Below are positions 7,774-16,373 of a stretch of DNA of 64,000 nucleotides, piece after piece. Source of the DNA: Nocardia brasiliensis NBRC 14402 (GTDB lineage Bacteria; Actinomycetota; Actinomycetes; Mycobacteriales; Mycobacteriaceae); contig NZ_BAFT02000057.1 of NCBI RefSeq assembly GCF_000308475.2, forward strand, positions 1 through 64,000, in the 5' to 3' direction. A program made the position numbers and the translations under genes. The notes under the pieces are model-generated. The model was not told the DNA's origin and ran no database searches. It was given only the letters and a program-made list of their open reading frames with translations. Each line of letters begins with the position of its first letter. Position 1 is the first letter of the stretch.

Positions 7774-9330
7774 ATGTTCGATCTCGACGACCGATGGCAG
7801 CTGCACCCCAGGGTGGCGCTGCGCCCGGAACCGTTCGGTGCTTTGCTCTACCATTTCGGCACCCGCAAACTCTCCTTCCTGAAGAGTCCGCGGATCGTCG
7901 AGATCGTGCGGTCGCTGCCCGCACATCAGTCCGCGCGGGCGGCGCTGGGCGCCGCGGGCATCTCGGCGGAGAATTCCGCGCAGTATGTGAAAGCGCTGAC
8001 ACAGCTGGTCGATTCGGAGATGATCATCGAGGCGTCCGCCGCTGCTACGCGGGCGCCCGCCGCCGCCGCTGCTGTGAGCGCGGCACCGTCGACGGCGGGG
8101 GTGGTCCCGCCGTCCGACGCGGCGGTACCGCTGGTAGATCGGTTCGAATCCGGTCTGGCGGCGCCGATTTGCCTCACCTGGGAACTGACCTACGCCTGCA
8201 ACCTGTCCTGTGTGCACTGCCTGTCCTCGTCCGGCCGGCGCGATCCGCGCGAGCTCAGCACCGAACAGTGCAAGGCGCTGATCGACGAGTTCGAGCGCAT
8301 GCAGGTGTTCTACGTGAACATCGGTGGCGGCGAACCCACGGTGCGCCCGGACTTCTGGGAACTGGTCGACTACGCGACCGCGCACCACGTCGGCGTGAAG
8401 TTCTCCACCAACGGAGTTCGGATCACGCCCGCGGTGGCCGCCCGGCTGGCCGCGAGTGACTATGTCGACGTACAGATTTCACTAGACGGCGCGGATGCGG
8501 CGGTGAACGACGCGGTGCGCGGGCCGGGTTCGTACGCGATGGCCATCCGCGCGCTGGAGAACCTCGCCGCGGCCGGTTTCCGCGACGCGAAGCTGTCCGT
8601 CGTGGCGACCAGGCACAACATCGGTCAGCTCGACGAGTTCCGGGCGATCGCCGAAAAATACGGCGCGACTTTGCGATTGACCAGGCTGCGGCCGTCCGGC
8701 CGCGGCGCGGACGTGTGGGACGAGCTGCATCCGACCCAGGAGCAGCAGCGGGTGCTCTACGACTGGCTGCTGCGCAACGGCGAGGGCGTGCTCACCGGCG
8801 ACTCGTTCTTCCACCTGTCCGCGTTCGGTCAGGCGCTGCCCGGGCTGAACCTGTGCGGGGCCGGACGGGTGGTCTGCCTGGTCGACCCGCTCGGCGACGT
8901 GTACGCCTGCCCGTTCGCCATCCATGACCGATTCCATGCCGGAAACGTGGTGGCGGACGGCGGTTTTCGCACCGTGTGGCAGGAGTCCGAGCTGTTCGCG
9001 GAGTTGCGTGCGCCCAGCGGCGGCGGTGCCTGCGCGTCGTGCAGTCACTACGACTCGTGCCGCGGCGGCTGCATGGCGGCCAAGTTCTTCACCGGTCTGC
9101 CCGCCGACGGACCGGACCCGGAATGCGTCCAGGGGTACGGCGAGGCGGCGCTGGCCGACCCGGCGCGGCTGATCCCGCGCTCCTCGGTCGACCACTCGCG
9201 GCGCGTGACACCACGCACCGGCGCACGCAAACCCGCGCCCGTGCCGTTGACCCTGTCGGTGACGCGCCCGAGCGGATTTTCACCTGAACGGCGCCCGGCG
9301 CGCGCCTGTGACGAGAGTCCGCTGGCTTAA
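7774..9330 (+). CDS. mftC: MftB-MftC fusion: mycofactocin peptide chaperone joined to radical SAM maturase
   Basis: One 518-residue reading frame contains two proteins that are normally separate. Residues 1-87 are MftB, the precursor-binding RRE-type chaperone (LHPRVALRPEPFGALLYHFG, TRKLSFLKSPR). Residues 88-118 are an Ala/Pro-rich linker. From about 119 on it is MftC: VDRFESGLAAPICLTWELTY, radical SAM cluster Cys142/Cys146/Cys149 (CNLSCVHC), GGGEP at 184-188, and a SPASM region with Cys361, 368, 379, 420, 423, 429, 433 and 451 for auxiliary clusters. MftC performs the oxidative decarboxylation and C-C bond formation on the Val-Tyr end of MftA. Residues beyond about 465 are an unusual basic tail. 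There is no stop between the halves, so the fusion is direct sequence evidence, barring a sequencing error in the linker. Confidence 0.93.
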   Translation: MFDLDDRWQLHPRVALRPEPFGALLYHFGTRKLSFLKSPRIVEIVRSLPAHQSARAALGAAGISAENSAQYVKALTQLVDSEMIIEASAAATRAPAAAAAVSAAPSTAGVVPPSDAAVPLVDRFESGLAAPICLTWELTYACNLSCVHCLSSSGRRDPRELSTEQCKALIDEFERMQVFYVNIGGGEPTVRPDFWELVDYATAHHVGVKFSTNGVRITPAVAARLAASDYVDVQISLDGADAAVNDAVRGPGSYAMAIRALENLAAAGFRDAKLSVVATRHNIGQLDEFRAIAEKYGATLRLTRLRPSGRGADVWDELHPTQEQQRVLYDWLLRNGEGVLTGDSFFHLSAFGQALPGLNLCGAGRVVCLVDPLGDVYACPFAIHDRFHAGNVVADGGFRTVWQESELFAELRAPSGGGACASCSHYDSCRGGCMAAKFFTGLPADGPDPECVQGYGEAALADPARLIPRSSVDHSRRVTPRTGARKPAPVPLTLSVTRPSGFSPERRPARACDESPLA

Positions 9331-9335
9331 GCGAG

Positions 9336-9345
9336 GGCAATTGCC
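9336..9345. promoter_or_regulatory. Small palindrome in the mftC-mftF gap
   Basis: GGCAATTGCC is a perfect 10-bp palindrome beginning six bases after the mftBC stop, in the 221-bp gap before mftF where mftD and mftE would normally lie. The gap is less GC-rich than its neighbours and holds no gene. It may contain a separate promoter for mftF, but this is weak. Confidence 0.25.
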
Positions 9346-9551
9346 AGTCGTGTGCTGCCGAACGCGCGGCGGTCGAGTTCCGGTTTCGACCGGCCGATTG
9401 CCGTCTCGTTGCCGAATGCTGGAATCGTGTGAAATGCGCCGCGCCAACTTTGTCGGCGATATCCGTCGCGGCGCGTCGGCGGGCCCGATTCGTGCGGAAT
9501 TCTGTCCTTTTAACCGGACTGATGATGCTTGTTCGCGAATCTCCGCCTAGC

Positions 9552-10961
9552 ATGCCAGGAATGCGCCATGATCGCCTGCCCGACGGATTCGGGGTGCGGA
9601 TTGATCCACGGGTACGCGCATACTCCGGAGGACGAGTGCTGATCGGCGGTTCTCCCGCCCGGTTGCTGCGTCTTGCCCCGGAGGCCGCCGAGATGATCGG
9701 CGACGGGTACCTCGAGGTGACCGGGCCGAAGTCCGCGACCGTTGCCAGACGGCTGCTCGACTCCGGTGTCGCGAACCCGCGTCCGCGTCTGCTGCCCTCG
9801 CCCGAGGACGTCACCGTCATTGTGCCGCTGTACAACAACCCCGACGGGCTGGCCCGGCTGCTCGCGGCGCTGCGCGGCCACAACGTCATCGTGGTCGACG
9901 ACGGCTCGGACCAGCCGGTGCACATCCCGCGCGATCGGGGCACCCGCTGCCGGGTCACCGTGCTGCGCCACGATCAGCGGCAGGGTCCGGCGGCCGCGCG
10001 CAATGCCGGATTGAAGGCCGCGACAACCGACTTCGTCGCCTTTCTGGATTCCGACGTGGTGCCGCGCAGCGGTTGGCTCGAGGTGATGCTCGGGCACTTC
10101 AGCGATCCGGAGGTGGCGCTGGTGGCCCCGCGGATCGTCGCGCTGGACCCGGAGTCCAACGCACTGGCCCGCTACGAGCACACCCGCTCCTCGTTGGATC
10201 TGGGCAGGCGTGAGGCGGCCGTGCAGTCGCACGGGCTGGTGTCCTACGTGCCGAGCGCCGCGCTGCTGGTGCGCCGCCGCGCCTTGCTCGCGCAGGACGG
10301 CTTCGACGAGTCGATGCAGGTCGCCGAGGATGTCGACCTGTGCTGGCGGCTGGAGCAGGCGGGCTGGCGCCTGCGCTATGAGCCCGCCGCCCATGTCGCG
10401 CACGACCACCGGGTGTCCTTCCGTGCCTGGTTCGGCCGAAAGATGTTCTACGGCACGGGCGCCGCGCCGCTCGGTGAGCGGCACCCGGGGATGGTCTCGC
10501 CGCTGTCGCTGCCGTCGTGGACCATGCTGGCGGCCTTCCTCTTCGCCACCAAGTCCAAGTGGGGCCTGCTCGGCGGGCTGGTCACCCTGGCGACCGCGCT
10601 GGTGCGACTACGCCGGGTGTTCGCCGAGCTGGACAACCCGACCCGGATCGCCGCGATCTACCTCTCGCGCGGCTTCTTCGCCGGGCTGTGGCGGCTGGCC
10701 TCGGCGATGTGCCGGCACTACTGGCCGGTGACGCTGCTGGCGATGGTGGCCTCCAGGCGAATTCGGCGCATCGCGATCACCATGGCGGTCGCGGACGGCC
10801 TGGCCGACTGGTTCACCCATCGCGACGCCGGCGGCCTCGATCCGGTGCGCTATGTGGCCTACAAGCGGCTCGACGATATCGCCTACGGCACCGGGCTCTG
10901 GGTCGGCGCCTTCCGTGCCCGCAGCCCGGAATCGCTGAAACCCACTGCGCCGTCGCACTGA
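9552..10961 (+). CDS. mftF: Mycofactocin glycosyltransferase MftF
   Basis: A 469-residue GT2-family enzyme that adds glucose units to premycofactocin, making the oligoglycosylated cofactor. The N-terminus has the MftF-specific segment RLPDGFGVRIDPRVRAYSGG and GGSPARLLRLAPEAAEMI. The catalytic domain follows: VTVIVPLYNNPDGLARLLAA, VVDDGSD, GPAAARNAGL and the metal-binding AFLDSDVVP, then AEDVDLCWRL. Hydrophobic helices follow in the last third (about residues 320-425). No good Shine-Dalgarno distinguishes ATG 9552 from ATG 9561; both give a normal N-terminus. It follows mftBC directly, without mftD and mftE. Confidence 0.93.
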   Translation: MPGMRHDRLPDGFGVRIDPRVRAYSGGRVLIGGSPARLLRLAPEAAEMIGDGYLEVTGPKSATVARRLLDSGVANPRPRLLPSPEDVTVIVPLYNNPDGLARLLAALRGHNVIVVDDGSDQPVHIPRDRGTRCRVTVLRHDQRQGPAAARNAGLKAATTDFVAFLDSDVVPRSGWLEVMLGHFSDPEVALVAPRIVALDPESNALARYEHTRSSLDLGRREAAVQSHGLVSYVPSAALLVRRRALLAQDGFDESMQVAEDVDLCWRLEQAGWRLRYEPAAHVAHDHRVSFRAWFGRKMFYGTGAAPLGERHPGMVSPLSLPSWTMLAAFLFATKSKWGLLGGLVTLATALVRLRRVFAELDNPTRIAAIYLSRGFFAGLWRLASAMCRHYWPVTLLAMVASRRIRRIAITMAVADGLADWFTHRDAGGLDPVRYVAYKRLDDIAYGTGLWVGAFRARSPESLKPTAPSH

Positions 10962-10988
10962 TTCGCCGACGGGTCGATCGGACGGCGG

Positions 10989-12455
10989 ATGACCGAGACG
11001 CTGATCGTCGGCGGCGGCACGGCGGGCTGTGTGCTCGCCGCGCGGCTGAGCGAGCACCCGGACCACACCGTGCGGCTGCTCGAGGCGGGCCCGGTGTGGC
11101 GCGCACCCGCCGAGGTGCCGGCGCGATTGCGCGACGCCACGCGGCTGCCGCTCGAGGCGGATACCCCGTGGCTGTGGCGCTATCCGATTTCGCTGGCCGC
11201 GGCGGACGGCGCCGAGCAGACCGGAAACATTGTGCGCGGCAGGGCGATCGGCGGTTCGAGCGCGGTGAACGGCAGCTATTTCGTGCGCGCCGCGCCCGCG
11301 GATTTCGCGGCGTGGCGCCAGGTACTGAATGGCGCGAATACCTGGTCCTTCGACGCGGTGCTGCCCGCGTATCGCCGCTCGGAACACGATCTGGATTTCG
11401 GTGACCGGCGCTGGCACGGCCGTGCCGGCCCGATTCCGGTGCGGCGCAGCGCCGATCCGGTACCGCTGAGCGAGGAATTCGCCAACGCCTGTGTGGTCGC
11501 GGGATTTCCGCTGCTTTCCGATTTGAACGCGCCCGCCGACACCACCGACGGCGTGGGGCGGGTGCCGTGCAATATCGCCGACGGGGTGCGCACCAGTACC
11601 GCGCTCGCTTATCTGTTGCCTGCGCTGACTCGGCCGAATCTCACCGTGCACGGTGATACTTCGGCGCTTCGCATTGTTTTTCGCGGTACCCGGGCGGTCG
11701 GCGTCGAAGTGCTGCGTGCCGGTCGGATCGAAACGGTGTGGGCCGATCGGATCGTGCTCAGCGCGGGGGCCATCGAAACCGCGGCGCTGCTGCTGCGTTC
11801 GGGTGTCGGCGATCCCGAACAGCTTCGGGCGTCGGGAATTCCGGTGGTGCATCCGGCACCGGTCGGCGCCTGGTGCACCGACCATCCTGAAATCGGCCTC
11901 GAATATCGCCTGGCCGCACCGGCGCGGGCGGCCGTCGCCTTGGAATATGCGCTGGCCTTGGACGACCTCGAATTCCGGCCTTACACGGTCGCTTTCACGC
12001 CCGGCACCTATCGTCTCGGGGTGGCGCTGATGCGACCGGAGTCCGCGGGCTCGGTGCGGCTGCGTGCGGCCGACCCGGCGACCCCGCCGGACATCCGGCT
12101 CGGTCATCTGCGTGCGGAGCGCGATCGGGCCCGGCTGCGCACCGCGGTCGATATCGCGATGGACCTGCTGCATCGCATGTCGGCGCAACCGCGTACCGAC
12201 CCGAGGCCCCGATCGCCCGCGCAGGCCGACGCCTGGCTGCGCGCGAACCTGGCGACCTCGCAACACCTGTCGGGCACCTGCCGCATGGGCCCGCCGCTCG
12301 ACGAGCGCGCGGTCGTGGACGAGCGCTGCCGGGTGCACGGCGTCACCGGTCTGGCGATCGTCGACCTGTCCGTCGTCCCCGTGCCGCTGGGTCGCGGGCC
12401 GCAGGCGACGGTGGTGATGATCGCCGAACACGCCGCGACTCATCTCACCACCTGA
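10989..12455 (+). CDS. mftG: GMC-family oxidoreductase MftG
   Basis: A 488-residue FAD enzyme of the glucose-methanol-choline family. The dinucleotide motif LIVGGGTAGCVLAARLSE is at residues 5-22, the GMC signature RGRAIGGSSAVNGSYFVRA around 82-100, and the C-terminal active-site region HLSGTCRMG near 435-443 followed by VVDLSVVPVPLGRGPQATV. Placed after mftF it matches MftG, which in mycobacteria links reduced mycofactocin to the respiratory chain. It starts 27 bp after the mftF stop. The usual second GMC active-site histidine/asparagine is replaced in the C-terminal GRGPQATV context, as in mycofactocin-associated members. Confidence 0.88.
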   Translation: MTETLIVGGGTAGCVLAARLSEHPDHTVRLLEAGPVWRAPAEVPARLRDATRLPLEADTPWLWRYPISLAAADGAEQTGNIVRGRAIGGSSAVNGSYFVRAAPADFAAWRQVLNGANTWSFDAVLPAYRRSEHDLDFGDRRWHGRAGPIPVRRSADPVPLSEEFANACVVAGFPLLSDLNAPADTTDGVGRVPCNIADGVRTSTALAYLLPALTRPNLTVHGDTSALRIVFRGTRAVGVEVLRAGRIETVWADRIVLSAGAIETAALLLRSGVGDPEQLRASGIPVVHPAPVGAWCTDHPEIGLEYRLAAPARAAVALEYALALDDLEFRPYTVAFTPGTYRLGVALMRPESAGSVRLRAADPATPPDIRLGHLRAERDRARLRTAVDIAMDLLHRMSAQPRTDPRPRSPAQADAWLRANLATSQHLSGTCRMGPPLDERAVVDERCRVHGVTGLAIVDLSVVPVPLGRGPQATVVMIAEHAATHLTT

Positions 12456-12512
12456 GACGAGATCCGGCCCGCGACGTAGCGAACTGGTCGACCGACCCGG
12501 TGTTTAAAGGAA

Positions 12513-12540
12513 AACGCCCCCATTTATTGGGGCAGGCGTT
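12513..12540 (+). terminator. Possible terminator hairpin after the mycofactocin operon
   Basis: AACGC CCCCA, loop TTTAT, TGGGG, bulge CAG, GCGTT: two 5-bp stem segments separated by a 3-base bulge, 58 bp after the mftG stop. There is no U tract, so termination is uncertain. Confidence 0.4.
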
Positions 12541-12639
12541 AATGTTCGCCATGCCTGCCCGCAGGGGCATCGGCCAGCTGTTGTTTTGCCGCTCGAGGAG
12601 GCTCTGGTGCTATATGCGGAGTGGGGTTGCGGCATGCCC

Positions 12640-12672
12640 GGTGAGCTGTATCCGTCGGGGGTACAGCTCACC
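12640..12672. promoter_or_regulatory. Perfect 11-bp inverted repeat (hairpin) of unknown role
   Basis: GGTGAGCTGTA and TACAGCTCACC are exact complements separated by 11 bases. No U-rich tail follows on either strand. It could be an RNA hairpin (terminator or mRNA stabiliser) or a large operator. Confidence 0.55.
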
Positions 12673-13118
12673 ACAACCGGTCCGGCCCAGTGCCGTTCGG
12701 CGCGGCTACCGTTCCCGACTCCGCCACCCGGCCCGATCCGCACCGGCATGTGTCCCGAACCGCCGGAAATGTCGGTCACCCCCAGTAGGCTGAACCAAGC
12801 AGCGGCCGAACCGGATCGACGGTTCTCCGACGCCGAAGGCGGGCAGCTGCGTCAGGCTTCGCCGGTGCCGGACTCAGGGAAGGTTCGGCACCGGCGGGGA
12901 TTCCGGCCGCCGGCCGTCACACCACTTCGTCGCACTCGTCACAGTTCCGCCCATCCGGGCCACGCTCGTCTGCCGCGCACCTCCGCGCGCGACGCGAAGC
13001 CCCGCGGATCGTGGCGCTTTTTTCGTTTCGGCGCGATCGCGCCCGCACCACCCAGCGGGACCGCGCCGTGGCACCTGACCCCCGAAAACCCTGACCCGAC
13101 CAGGAAGCTAGGAAACCG

Positions 13119-13337
13119 ATGAACAACCCCTTCGACAACGACGACGCCCAGTTCTACGTCTTGATCAATGCCGATGGCGAGCACTCGTTATGGCCCGTTT
13201 TCGCCGCCGTACCGGGCGGCTGGACGATCGCCTACGGGGCGGCGGCCCGCAAAGCGTGCCTGCACTACGTCGAAACCCATTGGACCGATATGCGTCCCAA
13301 GTCGCTCATCGAAGCCGGGTCCGGCGAAACCTCCTGA
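13119..13337 (+). CDS. MbtH family protein (NRPS adenylation-domain chaperone)
   Basis: A 72-residue MbtH-like protein. All family hallmarks are visible: NPFDNDDAQFYVLINADGEHSLWP near the N-terminus, PGGW (residues 32-35), and WTDMRPKSL near the C-terminus. MbtH proteins bind NRPS adenylation domains and are needed for their folding or activity. AGGAAGCTAGGAAA lies just upstream of ATG 13119. It is an orphan here: no NRPS is adjacent, and the nearest begins 40 kb away on the same strand, which it could serve in trans. Confidence 0.95.
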   Translation: MNNPFDNDDAQFYVLINADGEHSLWPVFAAVPGGWTIAYGAAARKACLHYVETHWTDMRPKSLIEAGSGETS

Positions 13338-13459
13338 GGTAGCGCCGAACCCGAAAAACCACCCATATTGGCGGGGTGCGTCGGCTCCCATCCCCCCTGC
13401 CGGTCGACGCACCTCGCCCCCTACTCGTACTCTGCTGCGCCCCAGTGCATCATGTACGT

Positions 13460-13621
13460 ATGACGAATCAACGGATCAACCCCACGCTGCCGGAGACGTT
13501 GATCGCAGCCGCCCGTCGCTGGGAGTCCGGCCGCCCGACACCCGCGCAGACACAACAGATCAGCGGTTGGCTCACCGGTGTCATGCACCGCGCCCGCCCG
13601 CAGGATGCAACGAATACATAA
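13460..13621 (+). CDS. Small hypothetical protein, 53 residues
   Basis: MTNQRINPTLPETLIAAARR begins a short helical, mixed-charge protein with no recognised domain. The composition (balanced, with RWESGRPTPAQTQQISGWL) is more protein-like than shadow frames in this DNA. It ends 18 bp before the 3' end of the convergent XRE/TPR gene. No clear ribosome-binding site is seen; function unknown. Confidence 0.45.
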   Translation: MTNQRINPTLPETLIAAARRWESGRPTPAQTQQISGWLTGVMHRARPQDATNT

Positions 13622-13638
13622 CGGCCCGGGAGGGTTCG

Positions 13639-14985
13639 TCAGGCCCTGGTTCGGGATGCCTCGAGCACCGACCGGGCGTGCTGGCGCCAGCCCGTGACCG
13701 CGCGCCCGCGAAAGCCGGTCAGCGCGGTGTCGAACTGCTTGGCGCGCTTGGTGACAGTCAATCCGATATAGGTGTTGTTCCCGGTGATCGCTTGTGTCGC
13801 AATGGAACACGCTTCGTCGATCTCGCCCGCGGTCAGCAACGCGGTGGCGTGCTCGAAGCGAACCAGCGCGGGCTCCATTGTTTCTCGCGGGTCGTACAGG
13901 GTGAGGGCGCGGGCCGCGGCTTTCGCGGTTTCGCCGGCGCGGCCGAGTCGTGCGTTGCCGATCGCCTGATAGAAGGCGAGTTTCTCCGGGCGATAAGAAA
14001 AGATTCCGACCGTAAGTTCTTGCTGGTCAATATCTTCCAATGCGCGGGCAGATTTCTCGATGCACCGCGCGAACTGGTCGGCATTTCCGAGGCTGGCGTG
14101 CGCGCGGGCCGCCATTCCCCACAGCCAGGCCGCCGCGGGCCCGTGTGCCGGATTATCGTCGAGCCGCCCGCCGAGCAGGTTCAGGACTTCCTTCGGTTTG
14201 TCGCTGTAGGTCGGCAGATACGCGAGACCGGCCAGCGCGATATCCTCCGAGTAGCGGTCGCCGATGTCCTGTGCGGCATGGATCGCCGTGCCGTACCACA
14301 TCCGGGCTTGTCCGAAATGTCCTTCGTTGAACAGGATTTCGCCGACCACGTTGGCGAGCCGTCCCGCCGTGCGAACCAGCCGGACCTGATGATGGGTCGC
14401 CTGTCGCTGGGCGAGCGCGCCACGGACCGTGCGGAACTGCTCCAGCGTGGGGTGCAGCAGTTCGTGCGGCGGTAGATGCACCACGCGTTTGCCGAGTTCT
14501 TCGACCGAGTGCTCGAGCAAGCCGAGCCGTCGCTCGCTCATCGACCCGGCATCCAGGGTGGCCAGCATCTTCTCCGGCTCGCTCGCGATCAACTCGGCGG
14601 CCCGGCCGGTCAGGCCCACGCCGATGCAGGCCAATAACTCTCGCCTTCTCACGTCGTCATCCTCGACTTCCTTGTCGAGCCCGATGTCCCTACCGAGCTG
14701 GGTGTGCGGATCGGGCGCCGGGTCGGAGTCCGCGAGGTCGAAGCCGGAGCCCCGACCTGCCGTGACAGTCCGCTCGAAGCGCGCGACGACGGCCGGATCG
14801 GCATCGGACACGACCTTGTCCAGCAGACGCTGGCTGGCGGCATGCATCCGATTCGTCCGGCCGTTTTCCCACAGGACAACGGTGCGCGGGGTGACGCCCA
14901 CCAGACGCGCGAATTCGTACCGGCTTCGCCGCATCGCGGCGCGAAGCGCACGGACATCCTCGCCCGTCCAGTCGATCTCAACCAT
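13639..14985 (-). CDS. XRE-type HTH regulator with C-terminal TPR-like repeats
   Basis: A 448-residue protein. An N-terminal HTH (residues about 8-50: VRALRAAMRRSRYEFARLVG, VTPRTVVLWENGRTNRM) is followed by a linker and a long helical region with TPR-like units (ARMWYGTAIHAAQDIGDRYS, ALAGLAYL, MAARAHASLGNADQFARCIE, AFYQAIGNARLGRAGETAKA, ALVRFEHATALLTAGEIDEA). This architecture is common in actinobacterial regulators of development or secondary metabolism, which may bind peptides or partner proteins. Target genes are not evident; it stands alone with about 390 bp of DNA upstream. Confidence 0.8.
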   Translation of the reverse strand: MVEIDWTGEDVRALRAAMRRSRYEFARLVGVTPRTVVLWENGRTNRMHAASQRLLDKVVSDADPAVVARFERTVTAGRGSGFDLADSDPAPDPHTQLGRDIGLDKEVEDDDVRRRELLACIGVGLTGRAAELIASEPEKMLATLDAGSMSERRLGLLEHSVEELGKRVVHLPPHELLHPTLEQFRTVRGALAQRQATHHQVRLVRTAGRLANVVGEILFNEGHFGQARMWYGTAIHAAQDIGDRYSEDIALAGLAYLPTYSDKPKEVLNLLGGRLDDNPAHGPAAAWLWGMAARAHASLGNADQFARCIEKSARALEDIDQQELTVGIFSYRPEKLAFYQAIGNARLGRAGETAKAAARALTLYDPRETMEPALVRFEHATALLTAGEIDEACSIATQAITGNNTYIGLTVTKRAKQFDTALTGFRGRAVTGWRQHARSVLEASRTRA

Positions 14986-15379
14986 AGGTCCCGCTTCCTC
15001 GCACCAGGCTGATACAAACGGAAACTACCCGCAATTACCGCATTCGGGACTGTTATCCACCGAATCGCAACGTGCACGCTGAATCACGCACCCGGCGCCG
15101 GGGTTCTGCCCAAACCCTCACGAGGGCGCCGGCATTCCGGAATCCAGCGCGCGGTCCCGGCACGGCCTGATCCATCCGTGTCGAGCGTGATTCCGGTTGG
15201 CGCCTTCGGTGCCGGGTGCACCGACATTGCGTGGAGGTGAACAATGCCGCATTTCCCCCGGTATCACGGGGAATTATGGTGCGCGCAAAGCAGTCCCGGC
15301 AATCGCCGGGCCCCGAGAAATAAAACTGGACAGTCTCCGGTGGGACTGTCCAGTTTCGGGGAACTCGCGCGATGGTGAC
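14986..15379. other. Intergenic region with the XRE/TPR promoter and clustered hairpins
   Basis: The right half (15250-15361) has three stem-loops in a row: TTCCCC/GGGGAA around 15253-15272, CCCGGC-aatc-GCCGGG at 15295-15310, and the strong terminator at 15323-15356. The left half presumably holds the promoter of the minus-strand regulator; no clear -10/-35 pair was recognised. Confidence 0.5.
15323..15356 (-). terminator. Intrinsic terminator of the CMD/PfpI/aldo-keto reductase operon
   Basis: A perfect 13-bp stem, AAACTGGACAGTC and GACTGTCCAGTTT, with an 8-base loop. Read on the minus strand it is followed by TTATTTCT, giving a U-rich tail. It lies 24 bp past the aldo/keto reductase stop. 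Confidence 0.85.
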
Positions 15380-16252
15380 TCAGACCGCCGCGGCGAGACT
15401 TTCGAATTCTTTGTCGGTCAGGGTGATACCCGCGGCCGCGGTGTTCTCCTCGGCGTGCGCGACCCTGGACGTCCCCGGGATCGGCAACAGCACCGGCGAG
15501 CGGCGCAGCAGCCAGGCCAGCGCCAGTTGCGCGGGCGTGGCGCCGTGCTCCGCGGCGATGGCATCGAGCGGACCGCCGGGCGCGGCCAGCGTGCCGGTGG
15601 CGATCGGGTACCAAGGGATGAACGCGATGTTCTCGCGTTCCGCGTAGTCCAGAACGTCCTCGTCGGTGCGGTTGGACAGGTTGTAGAGGTTCTGCACCGA
15701 CACTATGGTGGCGATCTCACGCGCTTGCGCCAGCTGCGCGACGCTCACCTGGGACAGGCCGATGTGCCGAATCTTGCCCTCCTGCTGCAGCAGCGCCAGC
15801 TCGCCGAGCTGGTCGGCCAGCGGTACCTGCGGATCGATCCGATGCAGCTGGTAGAGGTCGATCCGGTCCAGGCCGAGGTGGCGCAGGCTGAGTTCGGTTT
15901 GCTGGCGCAGGTATTCGGGCCGGCCGACGGCCCGCCAATCGCCGGGGCCGCTGCGGGTGAAGCCGCCCTTGGTGGCGATCACGAGGTCGTCGGGATACGG
16001 GTGCAAGGCCTTCCGGATGAGCTGCTCGCTGACGAACGGGCCGTAGGAGTCGGCGGTGTCGATGAAGTTCACGCCTAGTTCGACGACCCGGCGCAGCACC
16101 CGCACCGCCTCGTCGGGATCGGCGGGATCACCCCAGACGCCCGGCCCGGTCAGTTGCATGGCGCCGAAACCGAGCCGATGGACGGGCAGGTCTGCGCCGA
16201 TCGCGAAGGTCCCGGACGCGGCGGCGGGCCGGGCGTTGAGGTCGGTGCTCAT
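15380..16252 (-). CDS. Aldo/keto reductase
   Basis: A 290-residue AKR-fold NADPH-dependent oxidoreductase. The catalytic tetrad can be placed at Asp64 (NFIDTADSYG), Tyr69, Lys94 (VIATKGG) and His136 (LYQLHRID). The C-terminal cofactor loop LPIPGTSRVAHAEENTAA is typical. It reduces aldehydes or ketones; the natural substrate is unknown. GGAAGGAA precedes the ATG. It is the last gene of an operon with a DJ-1/PfpI protein and a double CMD protein, a grouping that suggests defence against reactive carbonyl or thiol-reactive compounds. Confidence 0.9.
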   Translation of the reverse strand: MSTDLNARPAAASGTFAIGADLPVHRLGFGAMQLTGPGVWGDPADPDEAVRVLRRVVELGVNFIDTADSYGPFVSEQLIRKALHPYPDDLVIATKGGFTRSGPGDWRAVGRPEYLRQQTELSLRHLGLDRIDLYQLHRIDPQVPLADQLGELALLQQEGKIRHIGLSQVSVAQLAQAREIATIVSVQNLYNLSNRTDEDVLDYAERENIAFIPWYPIATGTLAAPGGPLDAIAAEHGATPAQLALAWLLRRSPVLLPIPGTSRVAHAEENTAAAGITLTDKEFESLAAAV

Positions 16253-16373
16253 ATGATGCGGTTCCTTCCGAAGTGGAATTACGCGAAAGCGGACGAGCCT
16301 TACTGCGGACCAGACGTGACGACGTCACTATCGCGACCAACGTCTCGACCCCGCCGACGATTCCCGTGGCCGC

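Larger units (their letters stand above)
12456..13118. other. 663-bp intergenic region with two hairpins, between mftG and mbtH
   Basis: No convincing gene is seen; the open frames here are proline/arginine-rich and lack ribosome-binding sites. It holds a bulged hairpin at 12513-12540 and a perfect 11-bp inverted repeat at 12640-12672. A TAGGCT hexamer near 12786 could be the -10 box of a promoter. The last 40 bp carry the mbtH ribosome-binding site. Confidence 0.6.

Noticed and set aside
12586..13122. A 178-codon frame between mftG and mbtH
   Set aside because: It is Pro/Arg/Ser-rich, contains the perfect hairpin, overlaps the mbtH start and has no domain pattern.
15244..15378. A short frame of about 43 codons (MPHFPRYHGELWCAQ...) with GGAGGTG upstream
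   Set aside because: It runs straight through the terminator hairpin of the opposite strand and has no recognised homology; more likely chance than a gene.
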